Below, piece after piece: positions 1-8,789 of a stretch of DNA of 64,000 bases. How positions within the stretch are numbered: position 1 is the stretch's first letter; the number at the start of each line of letters is the position of its first letter. The notes under the pieces were generated by a model, which was not told the DNA's origin, ran no database searches, and saw only the letters and a list, made by a program, of their open reading frames with translations. Both the position numbers and the translations under genes were made by a program. Source of the stretch: Parapontixanthobacter aurantiacus (GTDB taxonomy: Bacteria; Pseudomonadota; Alphaproteobacteria; Sphingomonadales; Sphingomonadaceae); NCBI RefSeq assembly GCF_009827635.1, contig NZ_WTYW01000003.1, positions 124,001-188,000 on the forward strand, written 5' to 3'.

Positions 1-2172
1 TATTTCGACGATACGTTGCAGAAGCACGTCCTTCCCCTGTTCCACTTCGCACTGACCAAGGGGGGTTATTTGTTTCTCGGATCGTCCGAGACCATCGGGC
101 GCTTCGAGGATCTATTTAAGACAGTCGATCAGAAACACCGGATCTTCATGCGCAATGAAGTGAAGAGCCGTTACACGCCCAATATCGAGGCGATCAGACC
201 CAAACAGCCGGTCAATCGGCGTTCGGGTAACGCGTCGGGCAAAAGCAAGCCGCAAAGACCGGATACGCGCGAAGCCGTGCTGAACCGGATTGCCAATCGC
301 TACGCTCCGGCGACGCTGCTGGTGGATGACGAGGGATTTCTCCTCGACAGGTGGGGCAGCACGGGCAAATTCCTGACCTTCCCCGACCGGAAGGAGCGCA
401 ATCTTCATGCGCCCAGTCTTGCTTTACCGGGACTGCGGGAAGTCATCGGACCGATCCTGCGCAAGACAATCGAAAGCGGCGATCGCAACATCACCCGCGA
501 TGTCGGCGTGCAGACGGAGTTCGGGATACTGCCCTGCACCGTCATTTGCGAGCCGATCGATACGGCGAACTACCTTATAATCGTGCGCGAAAACGGCGCG
601 CTTCAGCAGTTTTCCGAAGAGGATTACGAAGAATTCGATGCGGCTGACGGGCAACTCCATTTTCTCGAAGAAGAGTTGCAGGAAACACGATACCGGCTTC
701 GCACGACTGTCGAAGAACTGGAGACGACGAACGAAGAGCTGAAAAGCAGCAACGAAGAAATGATGTCGATGAACGAGGAGCTTCAGTCGACGAACGAGGA
801 ATTGACCACGGTCAATGACGAGCTGAAGACGAAGGTCGATCAGGTCACTGTCGCACACTCCGATCTCAAGAACTTCTTCGACACGACCGAATTGATCGTA
901 CTGGTGGTCGAGGGCAATCTACAGCTTCGCAGCTTTACCGAGGCGGCGCAGGCCCTCTTCCCCATATCCGAACGCGATGTCGGCCGACCGCTGAGCAGCT
1001 TGCCGCATAGCCTCGAAGACGCGACTTTCGTCGACCTCGCACGCAAGGCCGCGGAAAACGGTAGCTCCAGCGAATATCGCGCCTATTCTAAGGAAACCGG
1101 GCGCGAGTATATCGGCCGCGTGATCCCTTATCGGCGGATGGACGGTTCTGTCGACGGCGCGACACTCGTCTTCACCGACGTGACCGACGCCCTTCAACTC
1201 GAGCGCGAATTGCGCGAAGAGCGCGAGCGATTGCGTCTCGCGCTGGAAGTCGCGAAGATCGGCATCTGGGAATACGAACCGACGACCGACAGGACGCGGC
1301 TCGACGAGACCGAACGACGACTGTTCGACATGGACGAGGATGAGGACGGCGCGCGTCTCGAACCCATTCTGGCCAAGATGCCAGCCGAAGATCGCGACAG
1401 GATCAACAATTCGCTGCGCCGGGCGATGGATGGCGAACATAATTTCGACGAGACGTTCCGCATTCCCTTGCGCGACGGCAGCGAGCGCTGGCTGCACGGG
1501 CTCGGTCGGCGGATCGTCACCGGGAACGAACGCAAGTTCATCGGCGTGACCTATGACGTGACCTCGGAACAGCGCATTATCGAGCAACGCGAACTGATGG
1601 TTCGCGAGATGAACCACCGCATCAAAAACCTCTTCGCGGTCATCGCCGCAATGGTCTCGATCTGTCGCCGAAGTGCGGACGGGGTCGACGATTTTGCGGA
1701 AAACCTGCGTTCTCGCATCCATGCCCTGGCGCGAAGCCATGCCCTCTCGCACAACAATCCCGGCTCGCAAGGCACCGATTTGAGAGCGCTCGTCGAAACA
1801 GTGACTGCGCCATCGAAAGCGGGTCAGACCATCCATGTCGAAGGAGAGGACGTCGCGATTGCGGAAAGCCAGCTCACTTCGCTCGCGCTGATCCTGCACG
1901 AATGGGCGACCAATTCGGCCAAATACGGCGCGCTATCGGTAGATGGGGGCCGGATCGACGTGACCTGGGCCGTGGCTGACGGCCGGTTGGCGCTGAAGTG
2001 GAAAGAGACCGGAAAAAGCCAGGATATCGAGAACGAGGCCGGCTTCGGAACGAAGCTGGTCTCGGCGACGGCGCAACAATTGAGAGGCGAAATCGAAGGC
2101 GGAGCAACTGCCGACGGATATGAGAGAACCTTCGTCTTCCCCGTCAATTCAGTCGATAAGTCAGCAGGTTAG
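1..2172 (+). CDS. CheR/PAS-HWE hybrid sensor histidine kinase (5' partial)
   Basis: Open from the first base, so the N-terminus is outside the window. The first 45 residues are the end of a CheR methyltransferase (YFDDTLQKHVLPLFHFAL, then GGYLFLGSSE). A Glu-rich coiled coil follows at about residues 205-285 (repeats such as TNEELKSSNEE and MNEELQSTNEEL), then two PAS-like domains (about 290-400 and 410-530). The C-terminal kinase is of the HWE/HisKA_2 class: H-box EMNHRIKNLFAV, N-box HEWATNSAKYGAL, the WKE signature in LKWKETG, and G-box GFGTKLV. In this family an upstream CheB domain is common. It probably phosphorylates a single-domain receiver; the gene facing it (2169-2522) is an obvious candidate, and the two stop codons overlap by 4 bp. 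Confidence 0.88.
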   Translation, partial: YFDDTLQKHVLPLFHFALTKGGYLFLGSSETIGRFEDLFKTVDQKHRIFMRNEVKSRYTPNIEAIRPKQPVNRRSGNASGKSKPQRPDTREAVLNRIANRYAPATLLVDDEGFLLDRWGSTGKFLTFPDRKERNLHAPSLALPGLREVIGPILRKTIESGDRNITRDVGVQTEFGILPCTVICEPIDTANYLIIVRENGALQQFSEEDYEEFDAADGQLHFLEEELQETRYRLRTTVEELETTNEELKSSNEEMMSMNEELQSTNEELTTVNDELKTKVDQVTVAHSDLKNFFDTTELIVLVVEGNLQLRSFTEAAQALFPISERDVGRPLSSLPHSLEDATFVDLARKAAENGSSSEYRAYSKETGREYIGRVIPYRRMDGSVDGATLVFTDVTDALQLERELREERERLRLALEVAKIGIWEYEPTTDRTRLDETERRLFDMDEDEDGARLEPILAKMPAEDRDRINNSLRRAMDGEHNFDETFRIPLRDGSERWLHGLGRRIVTGNERKFIGVTYDVTSEQRIIEQRELMVREMNHRIKNLFAVIAAMVSICRRSADGVDDFAENLRSRIHALARSHALSHNNPGSQGTDLRALVETVTAPSKAGQTIHVEGEDVAIAESQLTSLALILHEWATNSAKYGALSVDGGRIDVTWAVADGRLALKWKETGKSQDIENEAGFGTKLVSATAQQLRGEIEGGATADGYERTFVFPVNSVDKSAG

Positions 2173-2522
2173 GCGGCCACGCCTACGTTGAGAACCTGAA
2201 GGATGTCGGCCCCCGATGCGGGCTTGTCGACGGAGAGGCAATCGGCAAATTCGCTTCGCAGTTCCTCGTGCGTATGGTTTGCGCTGACGAAAACCGGGCG
2301 GCATCCCATCTGCTTGAGCCGGCGGGCAAGCGGCCAGACCAGCATTCCGGCAACGTCGATATCTAGCAGCGCGACTTCGGGCGTTTCCGCGTCGATCAGG
2401 GCGCCCGCCTCGTTCAGAGAGAAGGCCGGACCCAGCACGCGGCAACCCGACGACTCCACCGTGTCTGCTATATCAAGCGCAATCAGCGCCTCGTCATCCA
2501 CTACCAGTACGAGTTTAGACAA
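2169..2522 (-). CDS. Single-domain response regulator (receiver only)
   Basis: 117 aa, start TTG with GAGAGGA 7 bases upstream. It contains only a receiver domain: acidic pocket VVDDEALIALDIA near residue 9, phosphoacceptor Asp in LLDIDVAG near residue 54, Thr/Ser switch in FVSANHT, and conserved Lys in VDKPAS near residue 99. There is no output domain, so it probably acts as a phosphotransfer partner or through protein binding. It converges with the HWE kinase, overlapping it by 4 bp, and receivers with this DDEaLIALDI pattern are typical partners of HWE kinases. A likely EcfG-type promoter lies about 30 bp upstream, which would place it in the general stress response. Confidence 0.85.
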   Translation of the reverse strand: MSKLVLVVDDEALIALDIADTVESSGCRVLGPAFSLNEAGALIDAETPEVALLDIDVAGMLVWPLARRLKQMGCRPVFVSANHTHEELRSEFADCLSVDKPASGADILQVLNVGVAA

Positions 2523-2551
2523 TCCGGGGTCCTCTCTTTCCGTTTGGAAAC

Positions 2552-2576
2552 GACGTTCGAGTTTTAGTCGGGTTCC
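2552..2576 (-). promoter_or_regulatory. Possible EcfG (general stress sigma) promoter
   Basis: On the minus strand GGAAC (2576-2572) is followed after 16 bases by CGTC (2555-2552). The alphaproteobacterial EcfG consensus is GGAAC-N16/17-CGTT, so one base of the -10 differs. It sits 30 bp ahead of the start of the receiver gene. Confidence 0.4.
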
Positions 2577-2771
2577 ATCAAGATCTACTTAAAAAAGACC
2601 CGCTCCGTTAGCCAATCTTTTACACAAAGATTAAGTTCCTGTTTTGAATGGTAGATTCTGCCTTGTCTAGAAAAAACGTCTGGATTCACTGGCTTTTTAT
2701 CGTTGCACATTGGCAACGCACAATGATGTCTAGGAGGCCCTCAAGGATGCCGAGACCCGCTCTGCCGGGCT

Positions 2772-3947
2772 TTAGCGCGGCACTTTCGACCATTGGTCAA
2801 GGCTCTTGGCGAAGCTGCTCAATTCGTCGAGCGCGAGGTAGAGGTGATAGCCCGTCGCGGGCGTGATGTCCTCGACGAGCGAGCGACCGTCGGGGTCGAT
2901 GGCGTCGATCCATGCCCCCGGCAAGCCCGGTGCGATGTGATCGTTCCACAGCGAGTTGCCGGTTGCCAGGATCAAGGGCAGAAGATCGTCCCGCGACTGC
3001 ATCCGGTAAAGAGCGATATGACCCTTCATCTTTTCGGTCAGGGTCCAGGTGCGCTGCTTCGCCTGCCGAATGCTACCGTCCACCTCCTGCGAGAGCGGCA
3101 GGTAATCGAGCCCTTCGAGAAGCCGCATCCCGCCATCATGCAACGTGCCCGCCAATCCTTTTAGCACGGCGCCGCCGTTCTGAGCGAGCCGGTCGAGCAG
3201 CCAGACCCATTCGAACTGGTGCCCCGCCTCGACATGGTTCGCCTCCGTACCGACGCCGGCGAATTCGAGGAGCAGCCCCGCATCCGCATCGAAGAACCTC
3301 TCCGCAACGAAATGCGCGATGCGTTCGGCCCGCTGCAGCGCAGTGCGGTCGCCCGACGCCTCGTACCAAGCGAGCGAGGCTTCAGTCAGATGCATGTGCG
3401 GGTTCTGTTCACGTCGGTCAGGGGCGGGCAGTCGCTCCCGATAGCCGCCCGCCTGAGACCCTTCGCCTGCGTTGCGGCGCATCAACCGCTCGATCGCCTC
3501 GTGCAGTTCGCCCGCCGCTGTCAAGGCTCGCACATCGCCGAACACGCGGCCGATCGTTGCGAAGGCCAGAAGGGCGAAAGCATTGTCGTACAGTTCGGGC
3601 GTATCGTCGGTGCGGCCCCGCCCGGTATCGACCATCTTGCCGTACAGCCCGTCGGCGCGGCGGCAATCGTTGAGCAACGTATCGAGAGACCGGTTCGCCA
3701 GTTGCCGCGCTCGCTCCGGTTCCCAGCCATTCTCCGCCCCTAGTGCAAAGCAATAGCCCATGCGCGCCTGGACCCGGACGCGGCTGTCCTCGCCGAGGAT
3801 CGGTTGGCCATCGAGGTCCAGCCGCTCGTAAAAGCCACCTTCGGGATCAGGCGCGTGATCGGCCCAGAAGGGCAGCGACTTCTCGTACATCCAGCGCTCG
3901 AAACGCTTGGCCAGCGCGCTGATGTCGCGTTCAGGTTCGGAGGTCAT
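2772..3947 (-). CDS. AGE family epimerase/isomerase
   Basis: 391 aa from ATG at 3947 (the frame continues 51 bases further upstream, but that stretch has no family similarity). The sequence has the N-acylglucosamine 2-epimerase (alpha/alpha)6-barrel pattern: LPFWADHAPDPEGGFYERLD at the N-terminus, VQARMGYCFALGAENGW, MHLTEASLAWYEASGD, HVEAGHQFEWVWLLDRLA, and a C-terminal RTWTLTEKMKGHIALY. The conserved His residues of the family are present. Members interconvert N-acylglucosamine/mannosamine, mannose/fructose or cellobiose; the substrate cannot be told here. It is divergent from the Crp/Fnr gene across about 150 bp. Confidence 0.78.
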   Translation of the reverse strand: MTSEPERDISALAKRFERWMYEKSLPFWADHAPDPEGGFYERLDLDGQPILGEDSRVRVQARMGYCFALGAENGWEPERARQLANRSLDTLLNDCRRADGLYGKMVDTGRGRTDDTPELYDNAFALLAFATIGRVFGDVRALTAAGELHEAIERLMRRNAGEGSQAGGYRERLPAPDRREQNPHMHLTEASLAWYEASGDRTALQRAERIAHFVAERFFDADAGLLLEFAGVGTEANHVEAGHQFEWVWLLDRLAQNGGAVLKGLAGTLHDGGMRLLEGLDYLPLSQEVDGSIRQAKQRTWTLTEKMKGHIALYRMQSRDDLLPLILATGNSLWNDHIAPGLPGAWIDAIDPDGRSLVEDITPATGYHLYLALDELSSFAKSLDQWSKVPR

Positions 3948-4099
3948 GGAGGCCGTTCGTAGTCTTTCGCGGCAGCCGGTAAAAGGCCGATCCTTCACCT
4001 AATGCGCGGTGATGGCACTGGTTTCTATTATTTCACCCACACCGCAAACTATCATTTGTTCATTGCGCAGAGACAGGGCGGAAGTTTAACAACCATAAC

Positions 4100-4777
4100 A
4101 TGGCCGATATCGCGACAGCATCTGGCGGAGTCGAATCCCTGTTGTGCCGGACCTTCGGCTGCGACGGCGCGGTCGCCCACAAGATCATCGCCGCGGCCCG
4201 CGCCCGCGACTTCGACGAGGAAGCGGTCATCGTCCATCGCGGCGACCACATTGCCGATGCATTCTTCATGGTCATGGGACAGGCACGCGGCGTCGTCTAT
4301 TCGCGCGAGGGCGCGCTGGTCGTGGCGCAGGAATACCGACCGGGCGACCTCTTCGGAGCTCTGGGAGGCGATGGTCCGGCCGAACAGGAAGCCGACATTG
4401 TGGCCGTGCGCAAGGTGTCCTCGCTCATCATCGAGGCCGCAGCGCTGGCGACGATCGCCCAGCGGCACGGGGAAATCGGTCTTGCCCTGTCGCGGATGCT
4501 GATGACGCGGCTGCGCGAGGCAACCGTCCGCCTGTACGAGCGCACCGCACTCAGCGCGCAGGGGCGCGTCTATGCCGAACTGCGCCGCCTTGCCGATGGC
4601 GACACCCTCTCGATCAGGCCGCCGCCCATCGTAACCGATCTGGCCGTACGCGTCGGCACGACCCGCGAAACCGCCTCGCGCGCAATCAACGCGCTGGAAA
4701 GACGCGGCATCATCGAACGCTCCGATGGAAGCTGGACGATCCTGGCGCCGCGCCGCCTGGAGGAAGCGATCTACTAG
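4100..4777 (+). CDS. Crp/Fnr family transcriptional regulator
   Basis: 225 aa. The N-terminal half is a cyclic-nucleotide-binding-type beta-roll (about residues 10-130, with GDHIADAFFMVMGQARG and YRPGDLFGAL). The C-terminal half is a Crp-type winged helix (VTDLAVRVGTTRETASRAIN at about 178-197, then LERRGIIER). No Cys cluster for an Fe-S centre is seen in the N-terminus, so it is not FNR-like. It ends one base before the convergent stop of the TPR/SLOG-like gene. A cyclic-nucleotide-type sensor beside a protein with a degenerate cyclase-like domain may be functional or accidental. Confidence 0.85.
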   Translation: MADIATASGGVESLLCRTFGCDGAVAHKIIAAARARDFDEEAVIVHRGDHIADAFFMVMGQARGVVYSREGALVVAQEYRPGDLFGALGGDGPAEQEADIVAVRKVSSLIIEAAALATIAQRHGEIGLALSRMLMTRLREATVRLYERTALSAQGRVYAELRRLADGDTLSIRPPPIVTDLAVRVGTTRETASRAINALERRGIIERSDGSWTILAPRRLEEAIY

Positions 4778-6406
4778 TCAGGCCGCGCGTACGGAGTAAA
4801 GCGCCAGCGGGGTCGCACCGGGTCGCTCTTCGAGTTCGCCGATCGGTTCCATCCGCGCCGCATGTGGCGCAAGGGCGCGGGCCGCCGCCGCGAGGTTCTC
4901 CGTCGCGATGAACTGGCGCGAAAGGGCGGAACGAACGGTTCCGGCGAGCGGAGCCAGCGGGGCATCCCCCAGCATTCTCGTCCCGGTGAACGGATCGGCA
5001 AAGGGTTGCGCCGCCACGAGATCGCCCCCGATCCGCCATCCTTCCCCGGCCAGCGTCATTCCCAGCGCCAGCGCTTCCTCGACGTCGCCGAAAGACAAGA
5101 CGATTTTTCCGTCAGACCACCGCGGCGGAAGTTTGTAGCTGTGGCTGCCGCATGCCCGATGCAGCGCGTCGAGCAGGTCGGGTCGGGCAGCGAGCCTCGC
5201 ATCCTCGTCGGCAGGCGCGACGGCGAGGCAGACGACCGGATGCTGCATCCGGTGGTCGCGCGTCTCCTCGCACGGGGCCGTGACGGCGGCAGGGGCATCT
5301 ACGGTGATGATTTCCTGAGGTCGCCCGCCGCCGCGCCAGATTGCCCCCGCCTCGCCCGTTGCACTTGCGGCCTGCACCGCTTCGTGATTTCCGTCGCGCA
5401 TCAGCAGCAATTGGCAGCTTTGCGTTGCATAGCGTTCGGCCAGCATCGTGGCGCAGCCCATCGCGACGAGATTGCCGAGTGCGATCATCGCCGCATCGGG
5501 CGGATCGCCGACCGGCTCGATCTCGCGCACCGTATCCGCTTTGGAGAGAAGCCTTTCGAAGCGGTCCTCCCAGTCCTCATCGGACGGTACGACCGACATC
5601 TCGCCAAAGGCCCGCCGACCACCGGGCAGGACCGCATGAAGCTCCGCGCCATGCGCCACGACCTGCTCTGCAATGATGATGTCCGCCCCTGCCGCGAGCG
5701 CGCCGAAGGCGAAGCCGATATTCGCGCGTTCCAGATAGGCGCGTACCTGCTTGCAGAGCGCATCCTCGTCGATCGCCCCGCCGAACCGGATATGCCCCGC
5801 GAAATGAAGCGTGCGCGGCGGCTTAAGTGGGTCGAGCGGGCCGGTATCCTCTCCGCGCATCGCCATGATCATCTCGAACTGGCGCAGCGTGACGGCATGA
5901 TCTTCCCATGCCCTCGGCGCAAGCGAGACGGCTTCGCTCAGATCATCGAGCGCCGCCGACGTATCCCCGACGAGCAGCCGCGCCTCGGCCCGCGTGGCGG
6001 ATTTGTAGAACGGGGTTTCCGGCTCGTCAGGGTTGTCCGCAATCCGGTCGAGCACCGTCCGCGCAAGCTCGCGCGACTGGGCCTCGTCGCCGGCAAGGAG
6101 CCGCAGGGTCGCGGCGTTGATCAGCGGATAAGTCGCCGGGTCGAGCGAAGCGGCCATCTGGTAGGCATCGGCGGCTTGCGAGAAAGTCTGTCTTGCGTCG
6201 TCCGTTTGCCCATGCGCTTCGAGCATCCGCGCGCGGTCCTTCAGCAGGCGCCCCTTCACCGTCAGCACGCGGGGATCGTCGCGCACCTCGTCGAGGCCCG
6301 CTTCCTCGAACGTCGCCCACGCATGATCGAGCGCCCCGGCCCGCGCCAGTGCGACGACCGAGAGAATGGCGGAGCGGTTGGATGATCGTCGCATGTCCTT
6401 GGTCAC
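4778..6406 (-). CDS. TPR protein with SLOG-like and degenerate nucleotide-cyclase-like domains
   Basis: 542 aa, GTG start at 6406 or ATG at 6394; neither has a clear Shine-Dalgarno. Residues 1-200 are helical repeats of the TPR/TRAFs-binding type (repeated A-x-A patterns with DPATYPLINAATLRLLAGD). Residues about 205-330 look Rossmann/SLOG-like: LHFAGHIRFGG, GFAFGALAAGADIIIAEQ, GAELHAVLPGG. The last 150 residues resemble a class III adenylate/guanylate cyclase homology domain in order and end pattern (IGGDLVAAQPFADPFTG, MLGDAPLAPLAGTV, IGELEERPGATPLALYSV) but without recognisable metal-binding Asp residues. It is 38 bp downstream of the 217-aa gene, as third gene of the TIR operon. Domain calls beyond TPR are inference. 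Confidence 0.6.
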   Translation of the reverse strand: MTKDMRRSSNRSAILSVVALARAGALDHAWATFEEAGLDEVRDDPRVLTVKGRLLKDRARMLEAHGQTDDARQTFSQAADAYQMAASLDPATYPLINAATLRLLAGDEAQSRELARTVLDRIADNPDEPETPFYKSATRAEARLLVGDTSAALDDLSEAVSLAPRAWEDHAVTLRQFEMIMAMRGEDTGPLDPLKPPRTLHFAGHIRFGGAIDEDALCKQVRAYLERANIGFAFGALAAGADIIIAEQVVAHGAELHAVLPGGRRAFGEMSVVPSDEDWEDRFERLLSKADTVREIEPVGDPPDAAMIALGNLVAMGCATMLAERYATQSCQLLLMRDGNHEAVQAASATGEAGAIWRGGGRPQEIITVDAPAAVTAPCEETRDHRMQHPVVCLAVAPADEDARLAARPDLLDALHRACGSHSYKLPPRWSDGKIVLSFGDVEEALALGMTLAGEGWRIGGDLVAAQPFADPFTGTRMLGDAPLAPLAGTVRSALSRQFIATENLAAAARALAPHAARMEPIGELEERPGATPLALYSVRAA

Positions 6407-6444
6407 GATGATCGTTGACGGGGTCGGGCGCTAAGTCCCTTGGC

Positions 6445-7098
6445 TCAGGAACTCAGCGCCATGCTTCCGCCGGGGTGGCGCACGTCCGGATCGATGACAA
6501 TGGGGAAACTGTAGGGTGCACCGTCAATCTCGCCCGCCTGTTCCACATGGAGGTTGAACGGAACGACGAAGGGCGCGCCCGAGCTGGGCGGCTTGACCGC
6601 GAAGAAGGCGATGCGACAGCCTTCGAACGATGCGCTTCCCTCGCCCGGCAGTTCCGGCGTCAGGACGATCCGGGTTTCCCCTTGCGAGGTGACGAGCTTG
6701 CCGGACAAGGCGGTCAGTTCGGCATCGCTTTCGCTGACGGTGATGCCCGAGCCCGCTGCGCTGAATTGGAGGGCGCTGCTGTCGTGCAGATGCAGGACGA
6801 GGATCTGCGGGCGGGAAAGGTTGATCGACAGGGGGTTGAGCGGCGGCTGCCCTTTCTCGATGGTGAAGTCGAAGTCGCCCGTGCGGCAGACCTCTTCGAC
6901 CGGGTCGCTCGCGAAACTGGCGACGACATCCTTCCAGTCGCATTCTTCGAGCTTGCGGTTCTTGAACGGCGCGACGAGATACCACGCGCCCGTCGCCGCA
7001 TTGCGTTCGAGCCGGCGATAGCTGGCATATTGCGGTTCGACGGCGGCGAAATCGCCCGTCGGAACGGCGAGGCCCGCGCGCTTCAAGTCAATGGTCAT
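6445..7098 (-). CDS. Conserved hypothetical protein in TIR operon
   Basis: 217 aa from ATG at 7098. The start overlaps the stop of the TIR gene (ATGA), so the two are probably translationally coupled. No signal peptide or membrane segment is seen. The protein is rich in beta-strand-like stretches (ILVLHLHDSSALQF, ETRIVLTPELPG, CRIAFFAVKPPSSG) and ends with PIVIDPDVRHPGGS. I do not recognise the family. Its place between a TIR protein and a TPR/SLOG-like protein suggests it is a third component of the same assembly. Confidence 0.7.
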   Translation of the reverse strand: MTIDLKRAGLAVPTGDFAAVEPQYASYRRLERNAATGAWYLVAPFKNRKLEECDWKDVVASFASDPVEEVCRTGDFDFTIEKGQPPLNPLSINLSRPQILVLHLHDSSALQFSAAGSGITVSESDAELTALSGKLVTSQGETRIVLTPELPGEGSASFEGCRIAFFAVKPPSSGAPFVVPFNLHVEQAGEIDGAPYSFPIVIDPDVRHPGGSMALSS

Positions 7099-8666
7099 GA
7101 GACGTTTCCTTCCCTCTCGATGCGCCGCGACAGCGCCAGAATGTCGACCCTTTTGCCTTCCCAGAAACTGTTCGCGGGATCGTGCGCGAGGAGATCGTTC
7201 GCGATTGCCAGTGCTTGTGCGACGCGCCGCTGCGCTTCTTGCCTGTCGCCCGTTTCCAGAAGCGTTTCCGACAGCCCGATGAGCGTCAGCATCCAGAACT
7301 CGCGGTAATCGATGTTTTCCGGTTCCGCGCGGGTCAGGCTCTCTACGATCGCAGCCTGCCGCAAGCGGTGTGCGACGCGCTTTTCCGGATTGCCTGCCGC
7401 TTCCCATGCATCGGCGAGCCAGGCGTGCCGGTTGGCGACGTTTTCCTTAGCTTTGGCGTCGGCGGGATTGCGCGCGGCAACCGCCTCCATTCGTGCAAGG
7501 GCCGCTTCGCAGGCGGGCAGGGCCGGCTTGTCCTGTGCGAGGAAGATGGTGCACAGATTGCCCTGCGCGTATCCCGCCTCGGTCATGTATTCCGCGTTGT
7601 CGGGGGCAAGTTCGGCGAGCCTGTCGGACAATGCGGCATAGACGCGCCAGTGATCTTCCGCCGTCTCAAAATCCTCGTCCTCATAGGCGAAATAGCCGAG
7701 CCAGTACTCGCTCTGGCCATGAGCGAACATCCGGTCGGGATTGGTCGGATCGCGCCGCAGTTGCTCCTGCGTGGTGCGGTGCGCCTCGGCAAAACGCTGG
7801 CGCGCGAGCTCCCGGTTCTGGCGCTTGTTGTCGTCCTCCCCCATCGCGAGCAGGATGCGCGCGCGCCGTTCCAGGCTTTCCGGCGAGAGGCGCTCGAGAT
7901 CGCCCTGTGCCCGGTAATAGGCCATCGCCCGGCGGTTGACGTCGGTCATGACGTCGAGCCGTCCGACGCCGCGCAATTCCTCGCGAAGGTCGGTCAGCAT
8001 GAATTCGACGAGACCCTCAGCCTGGTTGCGCTGCCGCTCTGCCTCGTTGCGACTCTGAATTGCGAGATATGCCATTGCGCCCAGCCCTAGCATGACGAGG
8101 ATAGAGCCCGCCGTGACGGCCATCACGCGGCGCATCCGTCGCTGGGCATCGCGCTGTACGAGATCGGCGAGCGCAACCCCTGACAAACCGGCGAGCAGTT
8201 TGAGGAGGCCGAGGCGCCGCCCGTCGGCGTGCTTCGCGAAGTCGGCGGCCAGTGGCTCGGCTTCCTCGCGCGTGTCGCTCGCCAGTTTCAGGGCCGGCGG
8301 AAAGGCATCGGCGGGCGTTCCCTCGATCAGGGCGGGAAGGATCGGCGCATCCGGGCGGAGCTTGCGGAACTCCTCGATTTCGCGGTTGACCCACGGAGAG
8401 GCGGCCGCCCGGGGCGAACAGATGACGATCAGCGCGTCGGACGAGGCAAGCGCCTCGCGCACCCGGTCGGGCAGGCTGGGACTGGCGGCCAGTTCCTCGC
8501 GATCGCGGAAGACGGGGCCGAGCTTGCGCGGGACCGTCCCGGCTTCGGTCGTCCGGCCGACGAGCCGCGGCGGAAAGCGGAAGGTCTCGAGCTTGCCATG
8601 CAGCCAGCGCGCGAAGGACGCATCGGCATGGCTGTAGCTGATAAATGCGCTGTATTTGCGATCCAT
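7095..8666 (-). CDS. TIR domain-TPR membrane protein
   Basis: 523 aa from ATG at 8666; the frame stays open upstream, but MDRKYSAFISYSHAD is the standard TIR beginning. Residues 4-125 form a TIR domain: FISYSHADASFARWLH, VFRDREELAASPSLP, IVICSPRAAASPWVNREIEEF with the Trp and putative catalytic Glu of NADase TIRs. A membrane helix lies at about 181-203 (VMAVTAGSILVMLGLGAMAYL). The remaining 300 residues are TPR-like helices (EYWLGYFAYEDEDFETAEDH, EAALARMEAVAARNPAD). It would be anchored with the TIR domain in the cytoplasm. TIR proteins of this build are known as NAD-consuming effectors or signalling scaffolds; which applies here is open. Confidence 0.82.
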   Translation of the reverse strand: MDRKYSAFISYSHADASFARWLHGKLETFRFPPRLVGRTTEAGTVPRKLGPVFRDREELAASPSLPDRVREALASSDALIVICSPRAAASPWVNREIEEFRKLRPDAPILPALIEGTPADAFPPALKLASDTREEAEPLAADFAKHADGRRLGLLKLLAGLSGVALADLVQRDAQRRMRRVMAVTAGSILVMLGLGAMAYLAIQSRNEAERQRNQAEGLVEFMLTDLREELRGVGRLDVMTDVNRRAMAYYRAQGDLERLSPESLERRARILLAMGEDDNKRQNRELARQRFAEAHRTTQEQLRRDPTNPDRMFAHGQSEYWLGYFAYEDEDFETAEDHWRVYAALSDRLAELAPDNAEYMTEAGYAQGNLCTIFLAQDKPALPACEAALARMEAVAARNPADAKAKENVANRHAWLADAWEAAGNPEKRVAHRLRQAAIVESLTRAEPENIDYREFWMLTLIGLSETLLETGDRQEAQRRVAQALAIANDLLAHDPANSFWEGKRVDILALSRRIEREGNVS

Positions 8667-8789
8667 CGCCCGCCCCGTGCCCTGAATGGCAGCGACCCCT
8701 CGTTGCCCGCAGGCAATAATGCCATGCGAGGCAAGCGATGACAATATCGGTCCCGGCAGGGAAACCTATCGCCCGGCCACGCTGCCCCC

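Noticed and set aside
4862-6385. Long open frame on the plus strand opposite the TPR/SLOG-like gene
   Set aside because: Arg-rich translation without domains; it is the mirror of a high-GC gene on the minus strand.
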